Below are positions 1 through 8,368 of a stretch of 64,000 bases of DNA, piece by piece. Numbering within the stretch: the stretch's first letter is position 1; every line of letters begins with the position of its first letter. The stretch covers positions 186,001 through 250,000 of the forward strand of contig JAHJTC010000006.1 of assembly GCA_018830105.1 (NCBI GenBank). The letters run 5' to 3'. The notes below the pieces were generated by a model. That model worked only from the letters and a program-made list of their open reading frames with translations, did not search any database and was not told where the DNA came from. The translations under genes and the position numbers were made by a program. Source of the stretch: Bacteroidota bacterium. Lineage in GTDB: Bacteria; Bacteroidota; Bacteroidia; Bacteroidales; F082.

Positions 1-150
1 AAGGCCTTGTTTTTTTAAGATGAGGCTTTTTTTGTGCGTATTAAACTGCTTTTTCAAGTACACTGAATAGAAACTTTCTAAATTGCTGAAATAGCATGAT
101 TCAAACGAAAAATTATCAACATTGTGGCTCATGGCGTATGAAATTATTCC

Positions 151-175
151 TACTTTTGTGAAAAATTTCACAAAA
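151..175 (+). promoter_or_regulatory. CRP/FNR-like palindromic operator over a -7 element, upstream of mce
   Basis: Positions 154-175 form a perfect inverted repeat with 10-base arms (TTTTGTGAAA / TTTCACAAAA) and a 2-base centre. Its core at 157-172 is TGTGA-N6-TCACA, the classical CRP-family half-site arrangement. It overlaps a Bacteroidota-type -7 element TACTTTTG (151-158) and lies 11 bases before the mce start codon. No matching TTG -33 box was seen at the usual distance. An activator or repressor of the Crp/Fnr family is the natural candidate ligand, by inference from the motif alone. Confidence 0.5.
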
Positions 176-186
176 ACATTTACTTC

Positions 187-603
187 ATGAAACCTACTCA
201 TATTGAACATATTGGAATAGCCGTAAAATCTTTGGATGAGGCAATTCCTTATTATGAAAAATTATTGGGCACTACTTGTTATGCTGTTGAGGAAGTTGCT
301 GATCAACGTGTGCGCACCGCCTTTTTCAAAATCGGACAAACCAAGATTGAACTGCTTGAAAGCACAGATTCGGAAGGACCTGTTGGTAAGTTTATTGAAA
401 AGAAAGGAGAAGGGATTCATCATATCGCCTTTGCAGTTAACGGGCTTGAAGGCGCCCTGGAGGAAGCAAAAGAAAATGGGATTCGACTGATCGATGAAAA
501 GCCGCGTATGGGAGCCGAAGGCCTTCATATTGCTTTTCTGCATCCAAAATCTAGTTTTGGCGTGCTTACCGAATTGTGTGAAGATAGGAATAAAACCAAA
601 TAA
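187..603 (+). CDS. mce: methylmalonyl-CoA epimerase
   Basis: Interconverts (2R)- and (2S)-methylmalonyl-CoA, linking methylmalonyl-CoA mutase to the carboxylase/decarboxylase. The protein is 138 residues, the normal length for this vicinal-oxygen-chelate fold enzyme, with two beta-alpha-beta modules. Metal-ligand candidates are His8 (EHIGIAV), His79 (IHHIAFAV) and Glu129 (LTELCE). It starts with ATG and is the first gene of an operon; the carboxyltransferase gene begins 9 bases after its stop. Direct linkage to a methylmalonyl-CoA decarboxylase supports epimerase over a generic glyoxalase. The palindrome just upstream is the likely control site. Confidence 0.93.
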   Translation: MKPTHIEHIGIAVKSLDEAIPYYEKLLGTTCYAVEEVADQRVRTAFFKIGQTKIELLESTDSEGPVGKFIEKKGEGIHHIAFAVNGLEGALEEAKENGIRLIDEKPRMGAEGLHIAFLHPKSSFGVLTELCEDRNKTK

Positions 604-612
604 TACAGACAA

Positions 613-2172
613 ATGTCAATTGAACATAAAATTCAGGAATTGCTCGACAAGCGGGTTGAAGCAAAAAAGGGCGGAGGAGATAAACGCATTGAATCACAGC
701 ATGCCAAAGGCAAATTGACAGCGCGCGAGCGAATTGATTTGTTGCTTGATGAAGGTAGCTTTGAGGAGTTTGATATGTTTATGACGCATCGTACTACCGA
801 TTTCGGACTCGATAAGCAGCAATATCTTGGCGATGGTGTTGTTACGGGTCACGGAACAATTGATGGCCGTGTAGTTTATGTGTTTTCGCAGGATTTCACG
901 GTCTTTGGTGGGTCATTGTCGGAGACTTTTGCCTTGAAAATTTGCAAGGTGATGGATCAGGCCATGAAAGTGGGTGCACCTCTTATTGGCATTAACGATA
1001 GCGGTGGAGCGCGTATCCAGGAAGGCGTGAGAAGTTTGGCCGGTTATGCAGAGATCTTCCAACGCAACATTATGGCATCAGGGGTAATACCACAGATTTC
1101 TGCAATTTTTGGCCCTTGCGCCGGTGGTGCAGTTTATTCTCCCGCACTTACCGATTTTGTGCTGATGAGCGAGCAATCAAGCTATATGTTCGTTACGGGT
1201 CCCAAAGTCACAAAAACGGTTACAGGCGAGGATATCACAACCGAAGATCTGGGAGGTGCCTGGGTTCATGGAACAAAGTCGGGGGTAAGCCATTTTGTGG
1301 TAACCAATGAGGAAGAAGGGATCTTGTTGATCCGGAAATTATTGAGCTATCTGCCACAAAACAACCTGGAGGATCCGCCATTGGTTGAGTGTAACGACCC
1401 GATAAACCGTATCGAAGAAGGCTTGAATCAAATTATTCCTGATAACTCGAATAAACCTTACGATGTTACAGATATTATACACGGAATCGTGGATGATGGT
1501 GAGTTTTTAGAAATTCATCGCAATTATGCAAAAAATATTGTTGTAGGTTTTGCCAAATTCAATGGGATGCCTGTTGGAATGGTAGCTAATCAGCCTAACT
1601 TCCTTGCCGGAGTGCTGGATATTGATGCCTCAAGAAAAGCAGCCCGCTTTGTGCGTTTCTGCGATTCGTTCAATATTCCCATTGTTACTTTAGTCGATGT
1701 GCCCGGTTTTCTGCCCGGAAGCAATCAGGAGTATGGCGGGATTATTATTCACGGTGCCAAATTGTTGTTTGCCTACGGCGAAGCAACGGTTCCGAAGGTT
1801 ACAATTACCTTGCGCAAATCCTATGGAGGAGCCCACGATGTGATGGGATCCAAGCAATTGCGCGGAGATATTAATTATGCCTGGCCTTCAGCAGAAATTG
1901 CCGTTATGGGACCTGCTGGCGCTATTGAGGTGTTGGAAGGAAGGAAAATTCTTGAAATTAAGGATCCGGAAGAGCGTGCTGCCTTTATTAAAGAGAAAGA
2001 AGCTGAATATCGTGAGAAATTTGCAAATCCTTATGAAGCAGCTCGTTATGGGTATATTGATGATATCATTGAACCCCGCAATACACGCTTTCGCGTTATC
2101 AGGGCGCTTCAGGCACTGGCAACCAAGAAAGATGTAAATCCGCCCAAGAAACATTCAAACATCCCATTATAA
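613..2172 (+). CDS. mmdA: acyl-CoA carboxyltransferase, methylmalonyl-CoA decarboxylase alpha subunit (or propionyl-CoA carboxylase beta)
   Basis: A 519-residue two-domain crotonase-fold carboxyltransferase that moves CO2 between the acyl-CoA and biotin on the carrier protein. Signature stretches are [43 protein letters not shown] and [15 protein letters not shown], which form the acyl-CoA and carboxybiotin oxyanion sites. Length and sequence fit the MmdA/PccB group. Following genes encode the OadG-like, biotin-carrier and Na+-pump subunits, and no biotin carboxylase is nearby, so a decarboxylating Na+ pump is favoured over an ATP-dependent carboxylase. The specific substrate is inferred from the adjacent epimerase. 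Confidence 0.92.
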   Translation: MSIEHKIQELLDKRVEAKKGGGDKRIESQHAKGKLTARERIDLLLDEGSFEEFDMFMTHRTTDFGLDKQQYLGDGVVTGHGTIDGRVVYVFSQDFTVFGGSLSETFALKICKVMDQAMKVGAPLIGINDSGGARIQEGVRSLAGYAEIFQRNIMASGVIPQISAIFGPCAGGAVYSPALTDFVLMSEQSSYMFVTGPKVTKTVTGEDITTEDLGGAWVHGTKSGVSHFVVTNEEEGILLIRKLLSYLPQNNLEDPPLVECNDPINRIEEGLNQIIPDNSNKPYDVTDIIHGIVDDGEFLEIHRNYAKNIVVGFAKFNGMPVGMVANQPNFLAGVLDIDASRKAARFVRFCDSFNIPIVTLVDVPGFLPGSNQEYGGIIIHGAKLLFAYGEATVPKVTITLRKSYGGAHDVMGSKQLRGDINYAWPSAEIAVMGPAGAIEVLEGRKILEIKDPEERAAFIKEKEAEYREKFANPYEAARYGYIDDIIEPRNTRFRVIRALQALATKKDVNPPKKHSNIPL

Positions 2173-2181
2173 TTGATAACC

Positions 2182-2550
2182 ATGCTATTATTAACTGATT
2201 TTGTAGATGTGCCCGAAACCACACTTATTGAAGGTGTGGTAATCTCGATTGTGGGCTATTTAATTGTATTTGTGGCGCTGGTTGTTTTGTACTTTGTGTT
2301 TTTTCAGATTTCAAAGTTGATAAATATGCAGCTTAAATCCAAGCTTCGCCGGCAAGGAAAACTCGATCGGATTGAGGATAATAAAAGCTTATCAATTCCG
2401 GGGGAGGTGGCAGCTGCTATAAGCATGGCACTTTATATTTCATGCCAGCTGCACGATGAAGAAAGCAATGTGCTAACCATTAAAAAAGTTTCCCGGGTAT
2501 ATTCGCCCTGGAGTTCAAAAATTTACGGATTACGAAACCTGAATCGCTAA
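2182..2550 (+). CDS. OadG-family small membrane subunit of the decarboxylase pump
   Basis: A 122-residue protein with one N-terminal membrane segment (roughly residues 17-43) followed by a charged, Lys/Arg-rich cytoplasmic stretch. In oxaloacetate and methylmalonyl-CoA decarboxylases the gamma/delta subunit has this shape and anchors and assembles the complex. The ATG at 2182 was chosen; an in-frame TTG at 2173 directly after the mmdA stop would add three residues. The position between carboxyltransferase and biotin-carrier genes supports the call more than the weakly conserved sequence does. The C-terminal part is longer than in classical OadG, and its role is unknown. Confidence 0.75.
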   Translation: MLLLTDFVDVPETTLIEGVVISIVGYLIVFVALVVLYFVFFQISKLINMQLKSKLRRQGKLDRIEDNKSLSIPGEVAAAISMALYISCQLHDEESNVLTIKKVSRVYSPWSSKIYGLRNLNR

Positions 2551-2560
2551 AGCATATAAC

Positions 2561-2995
2561 ATGAGAAGTTTTAAATTTTCAATCAGTGGCAACAATTATG
2601 AAGTTGATGTGCTGAAACTCGAAGGATCTTACGCTGAGGTGGAGGTCAATGGAACACCTTATCAAATTGAAATTGAAAGACAGAAGAATGAATCTAAAAC
2701 ACCCATTTTAGTAAGGCCATCACGACCAAATCCTAGTGGGTCGCACGAGATAAAAAGAGAAGAAAAGGACACTAAGTCTGCCTTGTCAAAAATTATGGCG
2801 CCGCTGCCAGGAAACATTATGCAGGTGATGGTAAAATCGGGCGATCAGGTAAAACGTGGCGATAAACTTTTGATTTATGAAGCCATGAAAATGGAGAATA
2901 ACTTGCTGGCAGAGAAAGATGGCCTGATAAAGTCAGTGAAAGTACAGGTTGGCGATAGCGTATTGCAGGGTGATGTACTAATTGAAATGGAGTAG
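2561..2995 (+). CDS. mmdC: biotin carboxyl carrier protein subunit of the decarboxylase
   Basis: A 144-residue biotinyl protein. The C-terminal 75 residues form a biotinyl-lipoyl domain with the biotinylation motif EAMKMEN, Lys110 being the modified residue, and the glycine-turn pattern (MAPLPGNIMQV, VKSGDQVKRGD). The N-terminal part (1-45) is a beta-rich region typical of decarboxylase carriers, followed by a Pro/Ser/Lys-rich linker (about 45-72). The carrier shuttles CO2 from the carboxyltransferase to the membrane beta subunit. It lies 10 bases after the OadG-like gene and 3 bases before the beta subunit, which indicates co-translation. Confidence 0.93.
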   Translation: MRSFKFSISGNNYEVDVLKLEGSYAEVEVNGTPYQIEIERQKNESKTPILVRPSRPNPSGSHEIKREEKDTKSALSKIMAPLPGNIMQVMVKSGDQVKRGDKLLIYEAMKMENNLLAEKDGLIKSVKVQVGDSVLQGDVLIEME

Positions 2996-2998
2996 ATC

Positions 2999-4357
2999 AT
3001 GGAACTGAAAAAGGCATTTACTGTTTTCTCAATTCTTGGTTTGCTGGTGCTGCTAAATATGTTGGTGGTTTCTAATCCGGGAATGGCCAACAAAGTTATT
3101 CCTGCAGAAAGCACTTCAACATCAGCAATGGCGGAAGATTCTGGAGAAGAAATCTCTTTTATGAGTTTTGCCCTGGAAAAGACCCTGGAAGGAATATCAA
3201 AATTCGCAAGCTTTACAGGTTTTCGTAATGCAACAGGTGGGAACCTGATCATGATAGTCGTGGGTTTGTTTTTTATCTACCTGGCAATCCGATACAACTA
3301 CGAACCTTTATTGCTGGTGCCTATTGGCAGCGGTATAATCATTGGTAACATCCCATTTTTTCAGGATGGAGGCGTAAACCTGCAATTGGGTATCTACCAG
3401 GATGGTAGTGTGCTCAATTATTTGTACTATGGCGTGCTTAAAGGGATTTATCCTCCGCTGATTTTTCTTGGCATTGGTGCCATGACGGATTTTTCATCCC
3501 TGATTTCCAATCCCCGGCTTATGCTTTTGGGAGCAGCAGCACAGATAGGTATATTTTTAACTTTTATCGGTGCGCTATATCTTGGATTTAATATGCCTGA
3601 AGCCGGATCTATTGGTATAATTGGTGGTGCCGATGGCCCAACAGCTATATTTTTATCCTCTAAGTTAGCCAATGGTGGGATGGTGCATGGTTATGAAACC
3701 AAAAATCTGATTGGGCCTATCGCCATTGCAGCCTACTCTTATATGGCACTGGTTCCTGTGATTCAGCCTCCCATAATGCGACTGCTTACTTCCAAAAGGG
3801 AACGCCTCATTCGTATGAAACCTCCGCGTTCGGTTAGCAAGCTCGAAAAAATTATGTTTCCAATCGTTGGATTAATCCTAACTACATTTATCTCGCCAGG
3901 AGCGCTTCCTTTGCTTGGAATGTTGTTTTTTGGAAATATCCTGAAAGAAAGTGGTGTAACTAAACGACTTGCCGACACAGCCAGAAACAGCTTGATAGAT
4001 ATCGTAACAATATTGCTGGGTCTAACTGTTGGAGCTTCCACGCAGGCTGATGTTTTTCTAACAGGAGAGTCGATGCTGATCTTTATATTGGGTGCCGTTT
4101 CCTTTATGGTAGCAACAGCCGGAGGCGTGCTTTTTGCTAAGGTGATGAACTTATTCCTGAAAGACGATCAAAGGATTAATCCACTGGTGGGGGCGGCTGG
4201 CGTTTCTGCTGTTCCCGATAGCGCAAGGGTTGTGCAGCACGAAGGACTTAAAAATGATCCCTCAAATCACTTGCTGATGCATGCCATGGCTCCAAACGTA
4301 GCAGGAGTTATTGGCTCTGCCGTTGCAGCGGGGATTATGATGAGTTTTCTACTTTAA
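2999..4357 (+). CDS. oadB: Na+-translocating decarboxylase beta subunit (OadB/MmdB family)
   Basis: A 452-residue polytopic membrane protein that decarboxylates carboxybiotin and couples this to Na+ export. It has the hallmark loop GGADGPTAIFLS, whose Asp is needed for Na+ transport in characterised OadB proteins, plus conserved PLVGAAGVSAVPDSARV and APNVAGVIGSAVAAG stretches near the C-terminus. About ten membrane segments are visible. The N-terminus carries an extra membrane segment (about 7-25) and a Ser/Thr/Glu-rich stretch to about residue 75 before the family domain begins. It is the last gene of the operon and is followed by a strong terminator. Confidence 0.92.
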   Translation: MELKKAFTVFSILGLLVLLNMLVVSNPGMANKVIPAESTSTSAMAEDSGEEISFMSFALEKTLEGISKFASFTGFRNATGGNLIMIVVGLFFIYLAIRYNYEPLLLVPIGSGIIIGNIPFFQDGGVNLQLGIYQDGSVLNYLYYGVLKGIYPPLIFLGIGAMTDFSSLISNPRLMLLGAAAQIGIFLTFIGALYLGFNMPEAGSIGIIGGADGPTAIFLSSKLANGGMVHGYETKNLIGPIAIAAYSYMALVPVIQPPIMRLLTSKRERLIRMKPPRSVSKLEKIMFPIVGLILTTFISPGALPLLGMLFFGNILKESGVTKRLADTARNSLIDIVTILLGLTVGASTQADVFLTGESMLIFILGAVSFMVATAGGVLFAKVMNLFLKDDQRINPLVGAAGVSAVPDSARVVQHEGLKNDPSNHLLMHAMAPNVAGVIGSAVAAGIMMSFLL

Positions 4358-4417
4358 GAGCAATCTTTTATTGAAATTGAATCCTTCAAAAATAAGCCTT
4401 TAAACTGATTAAGATAG

Positions 4418-4451
4418 CCGGCAAGTTGTTTCAAAACTTGCCGGTTTTTTT
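4418..4451 (+). terminator. rho-independent terminator after the decarboxylase operon
   Basis: A perfect 10-bp stem (CCGGCAAGTT / AACTTGCCGG), a 7-base loop and a run of seven T. It lies 60 bases after the beta-subunit stop and ends the five-gene operon. Confidence 0.9.
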
Positions 4452-4476
4452 GGGCTCCTGATCAAAATGAATAATT

Positions 4477-4510
4477 TTGGTGTACGTTGGTGGTTTTTTT
4501 TCTAAATTTG
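4477..4510 (+). promoter_or_regulatory. candidate promoter of udk
   Basis: TAAATTTG at 4503-4510 is an exact Bacteroidota -7 box (TAnnTTTG), 33 bases before the udk ATG. The nearest TTG (4477-4479) is 23 bases upstream of it, slightly longer than the 20-21 bases seen elsewhere in this window, so the -33 assignment is weak. Confidence 0.35.
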
Positions 4511-4543
4511 GCCAACTAAACCACAGATAAATAAGAACCACAA

Positions 4544-5182
4544 ATGTTGATTATTGGGATTGCAGGCGGCTCGGGTTCGGGCAAAACTACCGTTGTTAAA
4601 AAGATTATCAGAGCTTTGCCTAACAGCGCAGTCTCAGTTATATCGCAAGATGCTTATTACAAGGATAATGGGCATTTGTCGGCTGATGAGCGGAAAAAAA
4701 TCAATTTTGACCATCCTTCCTCCATTGAATTTGAACTACTCATCAAACATATCGACTGGCTGCTTTCAGGCAAAGAAATTCCTATGCCAATTTATTCCTA
4801 TGTTAGCTGTGCACGTTCAAACGAAACCATTCCTGTGAAGCCTACAAAAGTGGTTATCGTTGAGGGTATTTTGGTGCTCACTAATGCAGAATTACGCCGC
4901 CGGATGGATATCAAAATTTATGTGGATACTGATGGCGATGATCGGCTGATGCGGATCATACAACGCGATATTGAAGAAAGAGGTCGTTCTTTTCTTGAAG
5001 TGTTGAAACATTACGAACATTTTGTTAAACCAATGCACCTGCAGTTTATCGATCCCACCAAACGCTTTGCGGATATAATCATTCCGCAGGGGGGAGCCAA
5101 TCAGGTAGCTATAGATATAGTTGCCTCTCGCATACGGATGAACCTGGATGAAGAAAAGACAGCCTATGAAAACAATAATTAA
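4544..5182 (+). CDS. udk: uridine kinase
   Basis: Phosphorylates uridine and cytidine to UMP and CMP with ATP or GTP in pyrimidine salvage. The 212-residue length is normal. The P-loop GGSGSGKT is at residues 8-15, followed by the SQDAYYKD substrate-site stretch and FDHPSSIEF. The lid region with Arg-rich RDIEERGR is present near residue 145. It is preceded by its own candidate promoter after the upstream terminator. Its last 17 bases overlap the start of the following lipoprotein gene in another frame, suggesting translational coupling. Confidence 0.93.
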   Translation: MLIIGIAGGSGSGKTTVVKKIIRALPNSAVSVISQDAYYKDNGHLSADERKKINFDHPSSIEFELLIKHIDWLLSGKEIPMPIYSYVSCARSNETIPVKPTKVVIVEGILVLTNAELRRRMDIKIYVDTDGDDRLMRIIQRDIEERGRSFLEVLKHYEHFVKPMHLQFIDPTKRFADIIIPQGGANQVAIDIVASRIRMNLDEEKTAYENNN

Positions 5183-6131
5183 ACTTATTTTAGTTTCTGT
5201 AACACTATTTTTCTTTGCCTGTAACAAGGATAATGATCCTGTTCCTAAAAAAGATGGCTGGGAATATCTGGCCTCCAAGGATGGCTTAGTGAATAATAAT
5301 GTGCGATGCATCAGCATTTATGACAATGGGGTTTGGATTGGAACCGAATTTGGACTGTCGTTTTATAATGGTCAAAACTTCAGCAATTTGAATACACCTC
5401 AGGGATTGATTCATCACCAAGTGAACGCCGTAAGTCAGGATAATGCTGGTAATGTATGGATTGGAACGCCCTATGGCCTGTCGATGCGTGCCGGTAATCA
5501 ATTTATAAATTACAATGCCGAAAGTGGGCTCAGCTACGATTTTGTTTATGCTGTTGCAATTGATCAGCAGCAAAACCCTTGGGTAGCCACCGGCAAAGGG
5601 GTTAGCTATTTTGACGGAACCGAATGGGTTATATATCAGAAGGATCAAGGCAATAGCCTGGTACATAATATTGTGAGAGATGTTGCGGTGGACCAAAGCA
5701 ATAGTAAATGGTTTGGAACGGAGTTTGGCATATCAAAATTTTCTAATGACACCTGGCAAACTTATCTTGCAGAGCTACCGCTTGCAGATTTCATCTTGGA
5801 TCTCTATGTTGATAATCAAAATAGAATTTGGGTGGGAACCCTGGCCGGCGTCTCAGTGATAGATGGTAATAATATTACTGATTACAGCATGCAAAACGGC
5901 TTGGTTTTCGACAGGGTTGATGCAATAGCGCAGGATAACGAAGGTGTGATGTGGTTCGCAACCCAATATGGTGTTTCTGCCTTTGATGGCTCAATCTGGG
6001 AAACTTATACGACAAACAATGGCTTGCCCGAATCCTGGGTTACATCAATTGCAGTGGATGAAGCAGGTAAAATTTGGTTTGGAACAAAAACAAAAGGCCT
6101 CGCTGTGCTTAAAAAAGCAGTGTTGAATTAA
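5166..6131 (+). CDS. two-component-regulator-propeller lipoprotein (seven-bladed beta-propeller)
   Basis: A 321-residue lipoprotein with the signal MKTIIKLILVSVTLFFFAC and the lipidated Cys at residue 19. Seven repeats of the two-component-regulator-propeller type follow, recognisable as VWIGTEFGLSFYNG, VWIGTPYGLSMRAG, PWVATGKGVSYFDG, KWFGTEFGISKF, IWVGTLAGVSVIDG, MWFATQYGVSAFDG and IWFGTKTKGLAVL. Together they make one complete seven-bladed propeller with no kinase or DNA-binding domain attached. The ATG at 5166 gives a proper lipoprotein signal; an in-frame ATG at 5148 would add six residues. Such stand-alone propellers probably bind a periplasmic or surface ligand, but the role is unknown. 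Confidence 0.85.
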   Translation: MKTIIKLILVSVTLFFFACNKDNDPVPKKDGWEYLASKDGLVNNNVRCISIYDNGVWIGTEFGLSFYNGQNFSNLNTPQGLIHHQVNAVSQDNAGNVWIGTPYGLSMRAGNQFINYNAESGLSYDFVYAVAIDQQQNPWVATGKGVSYFDGTEWVIYQKDQGNSLVHNIVRDVAVDQSNSKWFGTEFGISKFSNDTWQTYLAELPLADFILDLYVDNQNRIWVGTLAGVSVIDGNNITDYSMQNGLVFDRVDAIAQDNEGVMWFATQYGVSAFDGSIWETYTTNNGLPESWVTSIAVDEAGKIWFGTKTKGLAVLKKAVLN

Positions 6132-6196
6132 GTTGAACAATTTGGTGCAGACAACTGTTTTTTTAGCATAATTACCGGTTCTATATAAACATAGCT

Positions 6197-6394
6197 ATGC
6201 TCAAAAAGAAAATTAAATCACCTTGTCAACTTATATGTACCTACGATAGCGATCACATCTGTGTAGGTTGCCATCGTTCTGCCGAAGAAGTAGCAAATTG
6301 GGACAGTTATACAGAGGATCAAAAACGCGAGGTTATCGATAACACCATGAAAAGATTGGAAGATAAAGGCGGAAGCTACTACGGGTTTGGATGA
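6197..6394 (+). CDS. DUF1289-family small cysteine-rich protein
   Basis: A 65-residue protein with the DUF1289 pattern: SPCQLICTYD, then HICVGCHRS, giving four cysteines (C-x3-C-x7-C-x2-C), and the helix EEVANWDSYTEDQKREV. The family is proposed to bind an Fe-S cluster or a metal; its function is not established. It has its own ATG and lies between the propeller gene and a convergent gene, separated from the latter by a 24-base palindrome. Confidence 0.85.
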   Translation: MLKKKIKSPCQLICTYDSDHICVGCHRSAEEVANWDSYTEDQKREVIDNTMKRLEDKGGSYYGFG

Positions 6395-6402
6395 TATAAC
6401 TT

Positions 6403-6426
6403 TCACCAGTGAAATTTCACTGGTGA
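6403..6426. terminator. perfect 24-base palindrome between convergent genes
   Basis: TCACCAGTGAAA immediately followed by TTTCACTGGTGA is a loopless perfect dyad of 12-base arms, placed between the DUF1289 gene (rightward) and the next gene (leftward). There is no T-run, so it is an atypical terminator. A protein-binding site is also possible. Confidence 0.45.
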
Positions 6427-6460
6427 TCCAGTAACTTCCAGCTATGCTCCAACACTGCAA

Positions 6461-7003
6461 TTATTTTAGCCGATACTCTTTTTTCAATCTGTTGCGTTCG
6501 TCGTACCATTGGGGCAATGCATAGGCAAAACCTCTTCCTTTATGATTCACTTTTCTGATGTCCTCGCGCCGGTTGGTGAGTTTGACAAGGCATTGGTTAA
6601 TTTTCGACTTTGACTTATCATCCGTAGTGAAGATACCTGCTGCAACGGCTTTTTCTTTCACTGAATCATAAATCTCTTTACTCAATGTTGCTCTGTTCGT
6701 CTCTTCAATGGTTTGAAGGATAAATTTGTCCCAATCAGATAATGGATAGGGTTTTCTGCTTTTCTTTTCCGACTGTACTATGCTGCTTTCTGCTGGTTGC
6801 TGTTCAGAACTTGGAGCTGTTTCAGCCTTGACATTCGCGGTTGCTGCTGCTTTAATTCGCTTGATAGTGCTGTACTGTGCTTCAAGGTCAGCAACTTTAT
6901 CTTTAACAAAATCAACCTTGTGTTTCAACTTACGAAGTTCGGAATGATACTCATTCAGCAGATCGAGAATGTCAAATTCATTTAATTTACTGGAATATTT
7001 CAT
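6461..7003 (-). CDS. coiled-coil protein with a basic C-terminal domain, function unknown
   Basis: A 180-residue protein. Residues 1-50 are heptad-like and charged (LKHKVDFVKDKVADLEAQY), predicting a coiled coil. Residues 50-90 are an Ala/Ser/Glu-rich linker. Residues 90-180 form a compact domain (YPLSDWDKFILQTIEETN, SKSKINQCLVKLTNRREDIRKV, GRGFAYALPQWYDERN) resembling a winged-helix fold. A DNA-binding regulator or nucleoid-type protein is a reasonable inference but no family was recognised with certainty. It is monocistronic, with a long AT-rich leader. Confidence 0.65.
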   Translation of the reverse strand: MKYSSKLNEFDILDLLNEYHSELRKLKHKVDFVKDKVADLEAQYSTIKRIKAAATANVKAETAPSSEQQPAESSIVQSEKKSRKPYPLSDWDKFILQTIEETNRATLSKEIYDSVKEKAVAAGIFTTDDKSKSKINQCLVKLTNRREDIRKVNHKGRGFAYALPQWYDERNRLKKEYRLK

Positions 7004-7355
7004 TTTTTTGGAATTATTTTATAAAAGATTTCATTTGAAAGTTTAATAACGCTTTATTACAAATCATTAAGATTACAAAACATTGATTATGAATAGTATA
7101 AATATCATATATTTACATCCTTTTAGCATGTATTTATTCGTTCAATGAAATAAAAACATAAGGCATAATCATATAAATATCCAAGTCAACACTTTAACTA
7201 GCAAATGTATTTAATATTGAAATAATATGCAAGTGTTTTTTAACAAGCTATTTATCAACAACTAAAATAATGGCTTTCTTTTTATGTCTGTTTATTTTTA
7301 ACGTATAGTTGTGCAACAAAAATATATTGGAATATACAATTTGTACTGTTTTGAA
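7004..7355. other. AT-rich intergenic region
   Basis: 352 bases without a gene, conspicuously AT-rich. It holds the candidate promoter of the leftward coiled-coil protein gene (7202-7232) and otherwise no hairpin or reading frame that I can support. The stop codon of the dihydrouridine synthase gene lies at its right end. Confidence 0.6.
7202..7232 (-). promoter_or_regulatory. Bacteroidota-type promoter for the coiled-coil protein gene
   Basis: Read leftward: TTG (7232-7230), 20 bases, TACATTTG (7209-7202), an exact TTG-N20-TAnnTTTG match. It would give a leader of about 190 bases before the ATG at 7003. Confidence 0.45.
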
Positions 7356-8363
7356 TTAATAGGTTTGTTCTTCATCTTTAGGAAAACCTTGGCCAATCCA
7401 ATTGTGGTTTTCAAAAGCTTGTTTTACTGCCGTTTCGTAAGTTTCAAAACTGTTGTTTTTCTTTATCAATCGCCAGATGGCCTGAGGGTCGTCAAAGGAA
7501 TATTTTAAGTAGCTCCAAAGCTCTTTCATGCGTCCAATAATAGAGAGATTGTCATTGCTAAAAGCTCTGCGCTGCAGGTATATCGCTTCGACAAACTGTT
7601 GCACAATCTGTTTTCTGTCGGTCTCAGATGAATCAATGGCACGAATATCCATTGCCAAAAACGGGTCGGAAAGAATGCCTCTGCCAAGCATAAAATGGTT
7701 TATTGCCGGAAATCTTTTTTTTCTCTCAATAAAATCCTTCTGACTAAATAAGTCTCCATTATAGCCCGGAGTAATTATAAGATCGTTAAGTATTTCTTCA
7801 AATTCATCCAACAAAACCTGGCCTTTGTATAACTGTTTTCCTGTGCGGGCATGAATAATAAGTTCGCTTATGGGATAACGGTTAAAAACCGTTGCCAATG
7901 CTTTGATAGTTGCGGTGTTTTCGTATCCTAACCGACACTTAATTCCAGTAGCTAGTGGATTGCTTGAAAAATGTTGCTCAAGAAGTTGGTCAATTTTTTG
8001 AGGATGTGCCAGCAAACCGCTTCCACGCTGTTTTTTGGCTACTCTGGGATAAGGGCAGCCCAAATTAATATTGATTTCACTATATCCCAGGCCTTTGCAA
8101 TACTCCGAAAAATTATACAATTCAAAGGCTTCGTTTGTTAATAGCTGAGGCACCAAACTGCTGGTATCATTAGATAGTGGATCGATTTCAGCTCCCTGAA
8201 GGTTTTTACTGTTTACTTTATGAATCCCGGTGAAAAAGGGGGTGTACATCTTGTCGATGCCACCAAAATAAAGCCTAAAGATATTTCGGAAGACATGATC
8301 TGTAATGCCCTGAAACGGCCCCAGACTTAGAATAATGTTTTGTGAAACAGCTGGTTGACTCAT
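7356..8363 (-). CDS. tRNA-dihydrouridine synthase
   Basis: An FMN-dependent enzyme reducing uridine to dihydrouridine in tRNA. It is 335 residues from the ATG at 8363; the reading frame extends three codons further to a TTG at 8372 that would overlap lnt. The catalytic Cys103 sits in NINLGCPYPRVAKKQRGSG, the family signature, and IIHARTGKQLYKG carries the FMN/tRNA-binding His and Arg. It is closest in style to short DusC-like synthases, but the tRNA position cannot be assigned. It follows lnt with a 5-base gap, so the two are probably cotranscribed. Confidence 0.88.
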   Translation of the reverse strand: MSQPAVSQNIILSLGPFQGITDHVFRNIFRLYFGGIDKMYTPFFTGIHKVNSKNLQGAEIDPLSNDTSSLVPQLLTNEAFELYNFSEYCKGLGYSEININLGCPYPRVAKKQRGSGLLAHPQKIDQLLEQHFSSNPLATGIKCRLGYENTATIKALATVFNRYPISELIIHARTGKQLYKGQVLLDEFEEILNDLIITPGYNGDLFSQKDFIERKKRFPAINHFMLGRGILSDPFLAMDIRAIDSSETDRKQIVQQFVEAIYLQRRAFSNDNLSIIGRMKELWSYLKYSFDDPQAIWRLIKKNNSFETYETAVKQAFENHNWIGQGFPKDEEQTY

Positions 8364-8368
8364 GTGAT

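Noticed and set aside
1..40. Terminator of an upstream gene at the left edge
   Set aside because: A GAGGCTTTTTTT tail is suggestive, but the left arm is outside the window or imperfect.
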